64,000 nucleotides of DNA from Saccharothrix espanaensis DSM 44229 (GCF_000328705.1 NC_019673.1:2542001-2606000), one strand, 5' to 3'; shown: positions 1 to 8,786, numbered from the stretch's first letter. The notes: generated from the sequence alone by a model not told the origin. Made by a program: numbers and translations.

Positions 1-254
1 TGCAGCCGGGCATCAAGGTGCGCGGCCGCGAGTACCTGCGGATCATCTACGGCCCGGACTACACCGAACCGGATAACCTCGCCCGCCTGCGGCAGCGCGC
101 CCTGGGTGCCAAGCGGTCGCTGGCGCTCCGCGAGTACGCCGTGGGGTTGGAAGCCCTGGAGCGCGCCGCTCGCGGCGAACCGCTGTGGCGGGTGCACGAG
201 TGCGTGTTCGCGGTCCTGGCCCTGGAGTCCGAACCGGTCGACCCGCGCCTGTAG
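1..254 (+). CDS. Polynucleotide kinase-phosphatase PnkP, C-terminal end (partial)
   Basis: The reading frame is open from the left edge of the window (codons from base 3) to the TAG at 252-254, so only about the last 83 residues are present. The sequence around VRGREYLRIIYGPDY and the ending RVHECVFAVLALESEPVDPRL-like tail are characteristic of the C-terminal ligase/adenylyltransferase module of bacterial PnkP. In the family this protein repairs cleaved RNA together with the Hen1 methyltransferase, which would be expected upstream, outside the window. Recognition rests on memory of the family C-terminus; the kinase and phosphatase domains are not visible here. Confidence 0.75.
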   Translation, partial: QPGIKVRGREYLRIIYGPDYTEPDNLARLRQRALGAKRSLALREYAVGLEALERAARGEPLWRVHECVFAVLALESEPVDPRL

Positions 255-293
255 CCGGCCACCCTCGCCAGGCGGCCCGGTCAGGTCCCCGCC

Positions 294-403
294 GCAGACC
301 GTGCGCGGTCAGGTCGCCGGCCGCAGACCGTGCACGGTCAGGTCGCCGGCCGCAGACCGTGCACGGTCAGGTCGCCGGCCGCAGACCGTGCACGGTCAGG
401 TCG
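294..403. repeat. 29-bp tandem repeat, about 3.8 copies
   Basis: Units start at 294, 323, 352 and 381. Each reads gcagaccgtgcrcggtcagg followed by tcgccggcc; the fourth is cut short at about 403. The unit contains the reverse complement of the last codons and TGA stop of the TetR-type gene on the minus strand, so the gene's 3' end has been multiplied. There are no spacers between units. Confidence 0.9.
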
Positions 404-815
404 AGCAGGCGGTCCACCGGGATGGTGGTGCGCTCGCTGCCCCACGCCAGGCCGGAGGCCAGGATTTGCACCTCCTTCGCGGTCACGTCCGCCGCCACCG
501 CGCCCGCCGCCTGGGCCCGGACCAGCAGGCCGGCGGCGGCGCGCATCGCGGCGCACGCGGTGTGCAGGTCCGAGCCCTCGTCCCGCAGCGCCGCCGGCAC
601 CGACTCGGGCAGGCCCCGGTAGGTCGTGGAGCGGGTCACGAACTCGGTCAGCCACTCGCGCAGCGCGTCGGCCGGCGGCGCGGCGGCCAGCGCCTCGGCC
701 TGGTCGCGCAGCAGCTCGAAGCGCTGCCGCAGCAGGGCTTCGAGCAGGGCTTCCCGGGTCGGGAAGTGCCGGTAGAGGGTGCCGATCCCGGCGCGGCGGG
801 CGATCTCCCTCAACG
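367..815 (-). pseudogene. TetR-family regulator, 5'-truncated
   Basis: On the minus strand the sequence reads as a TetR regulator from the second HTH helix (LREIARRAG, then TLYRHFPTREALLEALL) through a plausible ligand-binding domain to a stop at 367-369 inside the third repeat unit. The first roughly 25 residues, including helix 1 and the start codon, are missing. Upstream of about 815 the frame runs into antisense of an NmrA-type gene. The HTH also appears two residues short (RRAGIGTLYRHF where the family usually has RRAGVGIGTLYRHF). I infer a non-functional remnant that once repressed the divergent NmrA-type gene. Confidence 0.75.
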
Positions 816-1576
816 TCCGGGCGCTGGTCCGAGACGCGGCGCGCCCAGGGCGCGGGAGCCGGCGGCGGCCGGCGCGGAGCTGGTCGCCGGCGACATGCGG
901 GACCGCGGCTCGCTGGACCGGGCGGTGGCCGGCGCGCACGGGGTGTTCAGCGTGCAGCCCGCGGCCACGCCGGACGTGCCGGAGGTCGCGATGGGCGTCG
1001 CGGTCGCCGACGCCGCCGCGGCGGCCGGGGTCGGGCGCCTGGTCCACACCTCGGTCGGCGGGGCCGACCGGGACGCCGGGATCTCGCACTGGAGCACCAA
1101 GTGGCGCATCGAGCAGCACCTGCGCGGGCTCGGTCTGCCCACGACGGTGCTGCGGCCGGTGATGTTCATGGAGAACCACGCCAGGCCGGGGATGGGCGTG
1201 CTCGGCGAGCGGGCGCTGGTCCGGCTGGTCCCGCCGCACGCCACCGTGCAGCTCATCGCGGTGCGTGACATCGGGGCGCTCGCCGGGTTGGCGTTCGCCG
1301 ACCCGGACCGCTACGCCGGGCAGGCGCTGGAGATCGCGGGCGACGAGGTCACGAGGGGTGACCTCGTCGCCGCGCTCGTTGCGGCGCTGGGCCGGGAGAT
1401 CGACACCGGCCCGCTGCCGATCGTTCGCCGGGTGGCGGGCGGACATCACGGCGCTGCGGGCGCTGCACCCCGACCTGTGGGACCTGCCGACGTGGCCGGC
1501 GAACGGGGGCGCGGCGCTGCTCAAGGAGCACCGGGGCCAGGAGGAGCGCCGGGGCCAGGAGGAGGGCCGGGAGTAG
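815..1576 (+). pseudogene. NmrA-family NAD(P)-binding oxidoreductase, truncated and frame-broken
   Basis: The recognisable protein begins at VRALVRDA (about 815), lacking the Rossmann GxxGxxG start that should precede it. It then shifts frame near 842-856 to reach AGAELVAGDMRDRGSL, continues through TSVGGADRD and LRPVMFMEN, and shifts frame again near 1421-1430 to reach RADITALRALHPDLWDLP. Two frame breaks plus a missing N-terminus argue for a decayed gene. Its tail overlaps the 3' end of the convergent adenylation gene. Intact relatives are NADPH sensors or quinone/imine reductases. Confidence 0.7.
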
Positions 1577-3041
1577 GAGCAGCGCCGGGACCGGGAGTAG
1601 CGGCGGTGCCGGTCAGGGCGCGCCGGTCCACCTTGCCGTTCGCGGTGCGCGGCAACGCTTCCACCACCCGCACCCGGTCCACGATCATGTGGCGCGGCAG
1701 CCGTTCCGCGCAGCGGCGCTTGGCGTCGAGCAGGCCGAACGCGCTGCCGGCCGCGGGCACCACGTACGCCGTCAGCAGGGCGTCCATCCCGCTCCCGACG
1801 ACGGCCACCGCCACCTCGCTCACCTGCGGGTGGGACTGGAGCGCGGCCTCCACGTCACCCAGCTCGACCCGGTTGCCGCGAAGCTTCACCATGTTGTCCC
1901 GGCGGCCGAGGTAGTGGAAGTCGCCGTAGCGCAGCACCACCCGGTCCCCGGTGCGGTACGGGCCGCGGTGCGGTTCGGCGCCGTGGTAGCCGAGCATCAC
2001 CGTCGGACCGTCGACCACCAACTCGCCCTCTTCCCCCGGTGCCGCAGGGCTCCCGTCGTCCCGCTCGGCCCACGCCCGGTCGCCCGAGCAGGCCCGGCCG
2101 ATCGGGGCCGGGTGCGTCCAGTCGGCCGGCACGTCGGTCACCTCGTAGAACGTGCAGACGTTCGTCTCGGTCGGTCCGTACAGGTTGAGCAGCCGGATCG
2201 CGGGGAAGCGGGACCGCAGTGCGCGCAGGTGGTCGACGGGGTACGGCTCGCCGGCGAACAGCACGGCCCGCAGGTCCGGTAGGTCGGCGGCGAGCAGCCC
2301 GCCGTCGCGCGCCATCAGGATCAGCACCGACGGCACCGAGTACCACACGGTGATCCGTTGCGCGGAAAGGAGTTCGACCAGCAGGCGCGGCGCGTACGCG
2401 GTCTCCTGCGGCACCAGGTGGACCGACGCGCCCGCCAGGAACGCGACGTAGAGGTCCAGCACGGACAGGTCGAAGTGCAACGGCGCGTGGTTGGCGAACC
2501 GGTCCGCCGACTCGGCCTTCAGCTCGACCGCCGCCCACTCCACGAACGCCATCGCGTTGCGGTGCGAGATCCGGACGCCTTTCGGGACCCCGGTGGAACC
2601 CGAGGTGTAGAGGATGTACGCCAGGTCGTCGAGCGAGGACCGCACCGGCGGCAACGGTTCCACCGGACCGCCGCCGAGCGTCACGCACGCGGTCGTGAAC
2701 TCGTCGCCCAACGCCCGCGCGCCCTCCGGCGTGGTGATCACGACCCTGGGCGCGCAGTCCCGGATCACCTGCGCGGCCCGGTCGACCGGGCTCAACGGGT
2801 CGACCGGCACGTACGCCGCGCCGAGTCGCAACGCCGCCTGCATCGCGACGACGGAGACCGTGGACTTGGGCAGCCACAAGGCGACCCGGTCACCGGTCAG
2901 TACGTCCATTGTGGACAGCAGGTGGCCGAGACGGTCGGCCTCGACGTCCAGCTCGGCGTAGGTCAGCGCGCCGTCGCCCGCCGTCACGGCGAGCGCCGTG
3001 CTCGACGCGTGCTCCCGGACCAGGTCGTGCAGGAGTTTCAC
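1521..3041 (-). CDS. Stand-alone adenylation enzyme, L-prolyl-AMP ligase type
   Basis: This 506-residue single-domain adenylation protein should activate an amino acid and load it onto the carrier protein encoded at 4355-4636. Core motifs are present: YTSGSTGVPKG (A3), HFDLSVLDLY (A4), NLYGPTET (A5), YRTGDR (A7), GRRDNMVKLRGNRVE (A8) and RTANGKVDRR with the A10 lysine. Aligning the pocket by eye to GrsA gives D-L-L-Y-L-A-L-V-C, which is the L-proline code I recall for PltF/RedM enzymes. The C-terminus is a low-complexity Pro/Gly/Ala tail. The GTG start overlaps the TGA of the dehydrogenase gene by 4 bp, so the two are translationally coupled. Confidence 0.9.
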   Translation of the reverse strand: MKLLHDLVREHASSTALAVTAGDGALTYAELDVEADRLGHLLSTMDVLTGDRVALWLPKSTVSVVAMQAALRLGAAYVPVDPLSPVDRAAQVIRDCAPRVVITTPEGARALGDEFTTACVTLGGGPVEPLPPVRSSLDDLAYILYTSGSTGVPKGVRISHRNAMAFVEWAAVELKAESADRFANHAPLHFDLSVLDLYVAFLAGASVHLVPQETAYAPRLLVELLSAQRITVWYSVPSVLILMARDGGLLAADLPDLRAVLFAGEPYPVDHLRALRSRFPAIRLLNLYGPTETNVCTFYEVTDVPADWTHPAPIGRACSGDRAWAERDDGSPAAPGEEGELVVDGPTVMLGYHGAEPHRGPYRTGDRVVLRYGDFHYLGRRDNMVKLRGNRVELGDVEAALQSHPQVSEVAVAVVGSGMDALLTAYVVPAAGSAFGLLDAKRRCAERLPRHMIVDRVRVVEALPRTANGKVDRRALTGTAATPGPGAAPTPGPPPGPGAPPGPGAP

Positions 3042-4162
3042 AGCCCCAGCTCCTTGGCCATCTGCTCCAACTGCATCTCGGACGTGCCGGAGAACGTGGT
3101 GGCCGCCAAGGCGTCCAGGAGTTCGTGCGCCACCCCCGGCCCGATGCGCACCCCGGTCCCGCCGAGGACCCGCACCGCGAACGCGGCCACGTCCACCGCG
3201 ACCTCGCTGACCGCGAGCTTCGCGCCGGCCACGTCCAGCGCCGCCCGCCCGCCCCGGTCCAGCCGCCAGCACGCCTGCCACAGCAGCAGCCGGGCCGCCT
3301 CCAGCCGGCCGTGCAGCCGGGCGATCGCGTGCGCCACGGCCTGGTTCTTGCCGATCGCCCGGCCGAACTGGCGGCGCTCCCGGGCGTGCGCCACGCACCG
3401 CTCCAGCAGCCGCCCCGCCTGCCCCAGGTAGGCGGCGAACAGGCAGGTCCGCTCCCACCGCATGGACGACTGGAAGATCGCCGCGCCCTGCCCCGGCACG
3501 CCGAGCACGTGGTCTGCGGGGACCCGGCACCCCTCGAACCGGACCTCGCCCACCGGGCAGGTGTGCAGCACCGCCTTCTCGAACGGCTCCACCGAGAGGC
3601 CGGGCGTGTCCCGCTCCACGACGAACCCGGTCACGCCCAGGTGGCCGAACTCCGGGTCGGTGGAGGCGTAGACCACGAACACGTCGGCCTCGGGCGCGTT
3701 GCTGACGAACGACTTCACGCCGTCGAGCACGTAGTGGTCGCCGTCCGCGCGGGCGGTCGCGCGCAGCGCCGTGACGTCGGACCCCGCGTCCTGCTCGGTG
3801 ATCGCGTTCGCCCCGACCCACTCGCCCGACGCGAGCAGCGGCAGCACCCGTTCGCGCACCCGCTCGTCGCCGTGCTCGGCGATCGGCATCGCGCACGCGA
3901 ACAGGTGGGCCAGCGCGGCGAACACCAGCCCCAGGTCCGGGCAGCCGAGCCCGAACGCCTCCATGGCGCGGGCGGTGTCGAGGAACCCGCGCCCGGAGCC
4001 GCCGTGCTCGGCGGGCACGCTGTAGCCCAGCAGCCCGGCCTCGCCGCACCGCCGCCACCGCTCCCCGGCCAGGCCGGCCGGCCGCTCGTCGGGCCAACCG
4101 GCGGTCGCCGCGCGGACGCGGTCGAAGTCGGCCTGCGCGGCCGGGTGCCATCCGAAGTCCAC
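3038..4162 (-). CDS. Acyl-CoA dehydrogenase-type prolyl-carrier dehydrogenase
   Basis: This 374-residue protein has the acyl-CoA dehydrogenase fold: ANAITEQDAGSD and the C-terminal RVLGGTGVRIGPGVAHELLD and TFSGTSEMQ segments are family hallmarks. Beside a proline-type adenylation enzyme and a carrier protein it is best read as the FAD enzyme that oxidises prolyl-S-carrier to pyrrolyl-2-carboxyl-S-carrier (PltE/RedW type). The GTG start at 4162 gives a usual family length (VDFGWHPAAQ); longer in-frame starts exist up to about 4300 but would add an Arg-rich stretch containing a TTA codon. It is the first gene of the minus-strand pair and is divergent from the carrier gene. Confidence 0.85.
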   Translation of the reverse strand: MDFGWHPAAQADFDRVRAATAGWPDERPAGLAGERWRRCGEAGLLGYSVPAEHGGSGRGFLDTARAMEAFGLGCPDLGLVFAALAHLFACAMPIAEHGDERVRERVLPLLASGEWVGANAITEQDAGSDVTALRATARADGDHYVLDGVKSFVSNAPEADVFVVYASTDPEFGHLGVTGFVVERDTPGLSVEPFEKAVLHTCPVGEVRFEGCRVPADHVLGVPGQGAAIFQSSMRWERTCLFAAYLGQAGRLLERCVAHARERRQFGRAIGKNQAVAHAIARLHGRLEAARLLLWQACWRLDRGGRAALDVAGAKLAVSEVAVDVAAFAVRVLGGTGVRIGPGVAHELLDALAATTFSGTSEMQLEQMAKELGL

Positions 4163-4354
4163 GCGACCGAACAGTAAGCAGCCCGCGCCGGGTTGTCCTC
4201 CCCTGGAATACCGGCCCCGACCTGGCCGCACGGACAGGTCCGGCCTCCGCCGAACGGCCGGCCGCACCCGCCATTCCGACGGAAGACAGCGGTTTTCCAC
4301 CCCTCATAGCATCCCCACCACATCCGGTGGTGCGGCACGGATACGGAGATGTGC
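4163..4354. promoter_or_regulatory. Divergent promoter region of the pyrrole cassette
   Basis: About 190 bp separate the divergent dehydrogenase/adenylation pair from the carrier/halogenase operon. The region is less GC-rich than the flanks near 4250-4340 and should carry both promoters. A ggag at 4345-4348 sits 6 bases before the ATG at 4355 and decides the carrier-protein start over the ATG at 4349. I could not identify a confident operator. Confidence 0.5.
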
Positions 4355-4636
4355 ATGGAACACGCTGAGGTGCTCGGCACGCTGACGGAGTTCATCAGGG
4401 AGAAGGTGCTGGACTCCGCCGGGGTGGAGGTCCTCCCGGACACCCCGCTGCTGGAGTGGGGCATCCTTAACAGCCTGTCCACGACCGCCCTGGTCGTGTT
4501 CATCGGCGAGCGGCTCGGGGTCGACGTGCCCGCCGAACGCATGGTGGGCCGCAACTTCCGGGACCTGGACAGCATCACGCGGTTGGTGCTCGAACTGGAG
4601 AACGACGTCCGCGAGTCTGAGCTGGGGGCACTGTGA
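4355..4636 (+). CDS. Stand-alone acyl/peptidyl carrier protein
   Basis: This 93-residue acidic protein has the carrier fold with the attachment motif EWGILNSLS. Ser40 of N-S-L is the expected 4'-phosphopantetheine site. LLEWGIL before the serine resembles PltL-like type II carriers that hold proline and pyrrole-2-carboxylate. The ATG at 4355 is preferred because a ggag lies at the right distance, while the ATG at 4349 abuts it. The gene overlaps the halogenase start by 4 bp (GTGA), matching a carrier that presents substrate to the halogenase. Confidence 0.88.
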   Translation: MEHAEVLGTLTEFIREKVLDSAGVEVLPDTPLLEWGILNSLSTTALVVFIGERLGVDVPAERMVGRNFRDLDSITRLVLELENDVRESELGAL

Positions 4637-5979
4637 CAGACGTTGACTTCGACATCGGCATCATCGGCGGCGGCCCCGCCGGTTCCACCATCGCCTCCTA
4701 CCTGGCCAAGGCGGGCATGTCGGTCGTGCTGCTGGAGGGCGAGCTGTTCCCCCGGCCGCACGTGGGGGAGTCGCTGATCCCGGCGACCACCCCGGTGCTG
4801 GCCGACATCGGGGCACTGGCCAAGGTGGACGAAGGCGGGTTCCCGCGCAAGTACGGCGCGGCCTGGACCTCCGCCACCAGCAACGACATCTCCAACCTGG
4901 GTTTCAAGCTCTCGCACGGGTTCAAGGCCGCCGAGGTCGAGTTCCGCGAGCGCGACCAGAAGAACGTCGACCAGGACTACACCTACCACGTCGACCGCGG
5001 CCAGTTCGACCTGCTGCTGCTGCAGCACAGCGAATCCCTGGGCGCGAAGGTCTACGAGGGCGTGCGGGTCCAGCGGGTCGAGCTGGCGGAGGACGTCAAG
5101 AAGATCGTGTTCACCCTGGGGCGGCGGGAGATCGGCGTCCGGGTGCGGCTGGTGGTCGACGCCAGCGGGCGCAGCACCCTGCTCGGCCGCCAGCTCAAGC
5201 TCAAGGTGCCCGACCCGGTGTTCAACCAGTACGCCATCCACACCTGGTTCGACGGCCTGGACCGGTCGGCGCTCGCGGTGGACAAGAAGCAGGCCGACTT
5301 CATCTTCATCCACTTCCTGCCGATCACCGACACGTGGGTCTGGCAGATCCCCATCACCGACACCATCACCAGCGTCGGCGTGGTGACCCAGAAGAAGCAC
5401 TTCACCGCCGCCAACCAGCAGTGGGGCGCGTTCTTCGAGGAGTCCATGGCGAGCCGGCCGGAGCTGGCCGAGGCGCTGCGCAAGGCCGAGCGGGTCCGCC
5501 CGTTCAAGCCGGAGGGCGACTACAGCTACGCCATGAGGCAGGTCTGCGGCGACGGCTGGCTGATGGTCGGCGACGCGGCCCGGTTCGTGGACCCGATCTT
5601 CTCCAGCGGCGTCAGCGTCGCCATGAACAGCGCGCGCATCGCCTCCTACGACATCCTCGAAGCCGCCGAGCGCGGGGACTTCGGCAAGCCCTCGTTCGAC
5701 CGCTACGAGGCCAAGCTGCGCCGCGCGGTGAGCAACTGGTACGAGTTCATCTCGATCTACTACCGCCTCAACATCCTGTTCACCGCCTTCGTCGCGGACC
5801 CGCGCTACCGGCTGGACGTGCTGCGGATGCTCCAGGGCGACGTGTGGGACGGCGACGGCGAACCGGCGGCGCTGACCCGGATGCGGGACATCACCCGCGA
5901 GGTCGAGGAGAACCCGGACCACCTGTGGCACCCGCACCTGGGCACGCTGCGCGCGCCGAGCCAGGCACCGATGTTCTGA
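4633..5979 (+). CDS. FAD-dependent halogenase, pyrrolyl-carrier type
   Basis: This 448-residue flavoprotein begins with the dinucleotide motif GGGPAGST (residues 12-19). It has the halogenase WxWxIP motif as WVWQIP at 235-240 and a lysine at position 73 in PRKYGAAW, where flavin halogenases keep the catalytic Lys. [15 protein letters not shown] at about 313-327 closes the FAD site. [12 protein letters not shown] near residue 43 is typical of the carrier-dependent branch (PltA, Clo-hal, HrmQ) rather than tryptophan halogenases. It should chlorinate the pyrrolyl group on the adjacent carrier. Halide, position and number of halogens cannot be read from sequence, and no flavin reductase lies nearby. 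Its GTG overlaps the carrier stop. Confidence 0.9.
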   Translation: MTDVDFDIGIIGGGPAGSTIASYLAKAGMSVVLLEGELFPRPHVGESLIPATTPVLADIGALAKVDEGGFPRKYGAAWTSATSNDISNLGFKLSHGFKAAEVEFRERDQKNVDQDYTYHVDRGQFDLLLLQHSESLGAKVYEGVRVQRVELAEDVKKIVFTLGRREIGVRVRLVVDASGRSTLLGRQLKLKVPDPVFNQYAIHTWFDGLDRSALAVDKKQADFIFIHFLPITDTWVWQIPITDTITSVGVVTQKKHFTAANQQWGAFFEESMASRPELAEALRKAERVRPFKPEGDYSYAMRQVCGDGWLMVGDAARFVDPIFSSGVSVAMNSARIASYDILEAAERGDFGKPSFDRYEAKLRRAVSNWYEFISIYYRLNILFTAFVADPRYRLDVLRMLQGDVWDGDGEPAALTRMRDITREVEENPDHLWHPHLGTLRAPSQAPMF

Positions 5980-5992
5980 GGAGACGAGTGAC

Positions 5993-7360
5993 GTGAAGAA
6001 GTACTTGCTGTCCGAGGACGACCTGCCCGCCCAGTGGTACAACATCCTGCCGGACCTGCCCAAGCCGCTGCTGCCGCCGCTGCACCCGGTGACCCACGAG
6101 CCGATCACCGCCGCCGACCTCCAGCCGCTGCTGCCCGACGAGGTGATCGCGCAGGAGTTCAGCCCGCAGCGGTGGATCGACATCCCCGAGGAGGTCCGCG
6201 ACGTCCTCAAGATCTGGCGGCCCTCCCCGCTGTACCGGGCGGACCGGCTGGAGAAGGCGCTGGACACCCCGGCCAAGATCTACTTCAAGTACGAGGCGGT
6301 CTCGCCCGCCGGCTCGCACAAGCCGAACACCGCCATCCCGCAGGTGTTCTACAACGCCCGCCAGGGCGTGAAGCGGGTGACCACGGAGACCGGCGCGGGC
6401 CAGTGGGGCTCGGCGCTGTCCTTCGCGGGCAGCCTGTTCGGCGTCGAGGTCACCGTCTACATGGTCAAGGCGTCCTTCCAGCAGAAGCCGCACCGGCGCT
6501 CGCTGATGGAGACCTGGGGCGGCGAGGTGTTCGCCTCGCCCAGCACGCGCACCCAGGCGGGCCTGAAGATCCTGGCCGACGACCCGGACTCGCCGGGCAG
6601 CCTCGGCATCGCGATCAGCGAGGCCGTGGAGGACGCGCTGGCCCACGACGACACCAAGTTCGCGCTCGGCTCGGCGATGAACCACGTGGTGCTGCACCAG
6701 ACCGTGATCGGCCTGGAGGCCAAGCGCCAGCTCGAGATCGCCGGCGACTACCCGGACGTCGTGGTCGGCTGCGTCGGCGGCGGGTCGAACTACTCCGGCC
6801 TGACCTTCCCGTTCCTGGCCGACACGCTGACCGGGCGGCGCACCGGGACCCGGTTCATCGCCGCCGAGCCCTCCGCGTGCCCGACGTTGACCAGGGGGCA
6901 GTACGCCTACGACTACCCGGACACCGCGGGCCTGGGGCCGTTGCTGCACATGAAGACCATGGGCCACGGCTTCATCCCGCCGCCCATCCACGCGGGCGGC
7001 CTGCGCTTCCACGGCGACGCGCCCACGTTGTGCCTGCTGCACGACGAGGGCTTCGTGGAAGCCCGCGCCTACAACCAGAACGAGGTCTTCACCGAGGCCG
7101 TGCGGTTCGCCCGCACCGAGGGCTTCGTGATGGCGCCCGAGTCGTCGCACGCGCTGCGCGGCGCGGTCGCCGAGGCGCTGGCCGCCAAGGAGGCCGGCGA
7201 GGCCCGCACGATCCTGTTCGGGTTCTCCGGTCACGGCCACTTCGACATGGGCGCGTTCGACTCGTTCCTGGCGGGCCGGTTGGAGGACTACGACCTGCCG
7301 CAGGAGCAGATCGACGCGGCGCTGGCCGACCTGCCGAACATCCCGGCCAGGACGGTCTGA
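5993..7360 (+). CDS. trpB2: Tryptophan synthase beta-like PLP enzyme (TrpB2 type)
   Basis: This 455-residue fold-type II PLP enzyme matches the TrpB2 subgroup in its long N-terminus and PLP lysine in AGSHKPN (Lys110), plus [10 protein letters not shown] and the phosphate-binding VGGGSNYSG. TrpB enzymes use serine to form an aminoacrylate that is attacked by a nucleophile such as indole. There is no trpA or other trp gene here, and the gene sits inside a halopyrrole operon, 13 bp after the halogenase with an aggag site. I infer a dedicated beta-substitution reaction rather than primary tryptophan synthesis, perhaps with a pyrrole nucleophile. A salvage TrpB2 role remains possible. Confidence 0.88.
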   Translation: MKKYLLSEDDLPAQWYNILPDLPKPLLPPLHPVTHEPITAADLQPLLPDEVIAQEFSPQRWIDIPEEVRDVLKIWRPSPLYRADRLEKALDTPAKIYFKYEAVSPAGSHKPNTAIPQVFYNARQGVKRVTTETGAGQWGSALSFAGSLFGVEVTVYMVKASFQQKPHRRSLMETWGGEVFASPSTRTQAGLKILADDPDSPGSLGIAISEAVEDALAHDDTKFALGSAMNHVVLHQTVIGLEAKRQLEIAGDYPDVVVGCVGGGSNYSGLTFPFLADTLTGRRTGTRFIAAEPSACPTLTRGQYAYDYPDTAGLGPLLHMKTMGHGFIPPPIHAGGLRFHGDAPTLCLLHDEGFVEARAYNQNEVFTEAVRFARTEGFVMAPESSHALRGAVAEALAAKEAGEARTILFGFSGHGHFDMGAFDSFLAGRLEDYDLPQEQIDAALADLPNIPARTV

Positions 7361-8314
7361 GTGTCCGGAGTGGACTGGGTGGACGTGCACCACCACGCGT
7401 ACCACGGGCGGCTGGCCGACGCGCTGGCCGCCCGCGGCGTGACCCACATGGCACCGGGCGTGCCGGTGCCGCGCTGGGACCCCGCCGACACGGTCGCGGT
7501 GATGGCCGAGCACGACCTGGCCGCCGTCGTGCTCTCGGTGCTGGTGCCCGACGCCGCGCTGGTGCTCCCGGACGCGGCGGCGCTGGTGCGGCAGACCAAC
7601 GAGTGGACGGCGGAGGTGGTGCGCGAGCGCCCGGAGCGGTTCGGCCTGCTGGCCACCCTGCCGCTGCCGGACCTCGACGCCGCGTTGGCCGAGGTCGCGC
7701 ACGCCTACGACGTGCTGGGCGCGGACGGCGTGGTGCTGCCCGCCTCCCTGGCCGACGGCGCGATCCTGGGCGACCCCGGCCTGGACCCCCTGCTGGCGGA
7801 GCTCGACCGGCGGGACGCCGTGGTGTTCCTGCACCCGAACCCCCACTACCGGTGTTCGTGCACGGGCGCGTCGGACTTCGCCGCCGCCGTGCCGCCGCCG
7901 CTGGTCGACTTCGTCATGGACACCACCCGCGCGGTGGCGAACCTGCTGTTCCGGGGCGCGCTGCGGCGGTTCCCCCGGATCCGGTTCGTGCTCGCGCACG
8001 GCGGCGGGACCATCCCGTTCCTGGTGGGCCGGCTGGAACTGGCCCGCACCTGGGTGCTGCCCGGCCAGGACGGGTCGGTGGGCGAGGAGCTGGGCCGGCT
8101 CTACTACGAGACCGCGCAGTCCTCCACGGCCGCCGCGCTGGCGTGCGTGGAGGCCGTCGCGCGGCCGGGGCACGTGCTGTTCGGCACGGACTTCCCGTTC
8201 ATGGGCGCGGCGGTGGTCGGGCAGACCCGGCGCGAGGTGGCCGCGCACCGGCCGGACATCGGCGCGGCGGGGCTGGCGCTGTTCCCCCGGCTGCGCGCCG
8301 CCGCGAGGAGGTAG
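7361..8314 (+). CDS. Amidohydrolase family 2 protein, ACMSD/decarboxylase-like
   Basis: This 317-residue TIM-barrel metal enzyme has the N-terminal HxH (DVHHHAYHG), a mid-protein HPNPH, FVLAHGGG and C-terminal FGTDFPF that together form the metal site of the ACMSD and dihydroxybenzoate decarboxylase group. Most relatives are non-oxidative decarboxylases of aromatic or enoic acids; some are hydrolases. GTG directly follows the TGA of the TrpB2 gene, so both are in one transcript. In this context a decarboxylation of a pyrrole-2-carboxylate is attractive but is inference. Confidence 0.82.
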   Translation: MSGVDWVDVHHHAYHGRLADALAARGVTHMAPGVPVPRWDPADTVAVMAEHDLAAVVLSVLVPDAALVLPDAAALVRQTNEWTAEVVRERPERFGLLATLPLPDLDAALAEVAHAYDVLGADGVVLPASLADGAILGDPGLDPLLAELDRRDAVVFLHPNPHYRCSCTGASDFAAAVPPPLVDFVMDTTRAVANLLFRGALRRFPRIRFVLAHGGGTIPFLVGRLELARTWVLPGQDGSVGEELGRLYYETAQSSTAAALACVEAVARPGHVLFGTDFPFMGAAVVGQTRREVAAHRPDIGAAGLALFPRLRAAARR

Positions 8315-8315
8315 C

Positions 8316-8786
8316 GTGCGTTATTTCGAGGATTTCCGGGTCGGCGACGTGCACGAATTGGGCAGTCATCGGATTTCCGCGGTGGAGATCCGGTCATTCG
8401 CCCGGCAGTACGACCCGCAACCGGTGCACCTCGGCCGGTCGGCCGAACCGATGATCGCCAGCGGGTGGCACGTGGCGGCCGTGTTCATGCGGCTCTACGT
8501 CGATTCGGTGATCAGCGGTTCGGCCGCCGAGGTGTCGCCGGGGATCGACGAACTGCGCTGGTTGCGCCCGGTGCGGCCGGGTGACCTGCTGGTCGGCCGG
8601 TCGACCGTGCTGGGCGCGACCCCGTCGCTGTCCCGGGCGGACTGCGGGATCGTGCGCCAGCGCGGCGAGCTGGCCGACGATTCCGGGCGGCCGGTGCTGC
8701 GGTTCGTGTTCTACGGATTGATGCGAAAGCGCGAATACGACCCCGCCGCCGCCGGGGTGATCCACCCCGATACGCTCGGGGCATGA
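8316..8786 (+). CDS. MaoC-like hotdog-fold hydratase or thioesterase
   Basis: This 156-residue protein has the single-hotdog MaoC pattern: an N-terminal YFEDFRVGD, then FARQYDPQPVHLG with the Asp and His of the hydratase dyad, then IASGWHVAA. Family members hydrate enoyl thioesters; some hotdog proteins cleave thioesters. No thioesterase gene is otherwise present in the cassette, so release of the acyl group from the carrier is a possible role. A gaggagg site at 8304-8311 precedes the GTG, and the gene follows the amidohydrolase by one base. Confidence 0.8.
   Translation: MRYFEDFRVGDVHELGSHRISAVEIRSFARQYDPQPVHLGRSAEPMIASGWHVAAVFMRLYVDSVISGSAAEVSPGIDELRWLRPVRPGDLLVGRSTVLGATPSLSRADCGIVRQRGELADDSGRPVLRFVFYGLMRKREYDPAAAGVIHPDTLGA

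Noticed and set aside
294-403. 29-bp direct repeats as a CRISPR array
   Set aside because: The unit length is CRISPR-like, but units abut without spacers and overlap the end of a TetR-type gene; no cas genes are near.
3042-4307. One continuous 928-residue minus-strand protein covering the adenylation gene and beyond
   Set aside because: The frame is open by chance upstream of 3041 because of the GC-rich codon structure; the dehydrogenase in the other frame has full homology there, and the GTGA overlap marks the true start.
4633-5979. Tryptophan halogenase
   Set aside because: The presence of a coupled carrier protein, prolyl adenylation enzyme and dehydrogenase, and the [12 protein letters not shown] segment, point to the carrier-bound pyrrole branch.
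5993-7360. Part of a tryptophan biosynthesis operon
   Set aside because: No trpA, trpC, trpD or trpE is adjacent and the gene lies inside the halopyrrole operon.
5891-8248. 785-residue minus-strand open frame opposite the TrpB2 and amidohydrolase genes
   Set aside because: It is His/Arg/Gln-rich antisense shadow of well-supported plus-strand genes, without domains.
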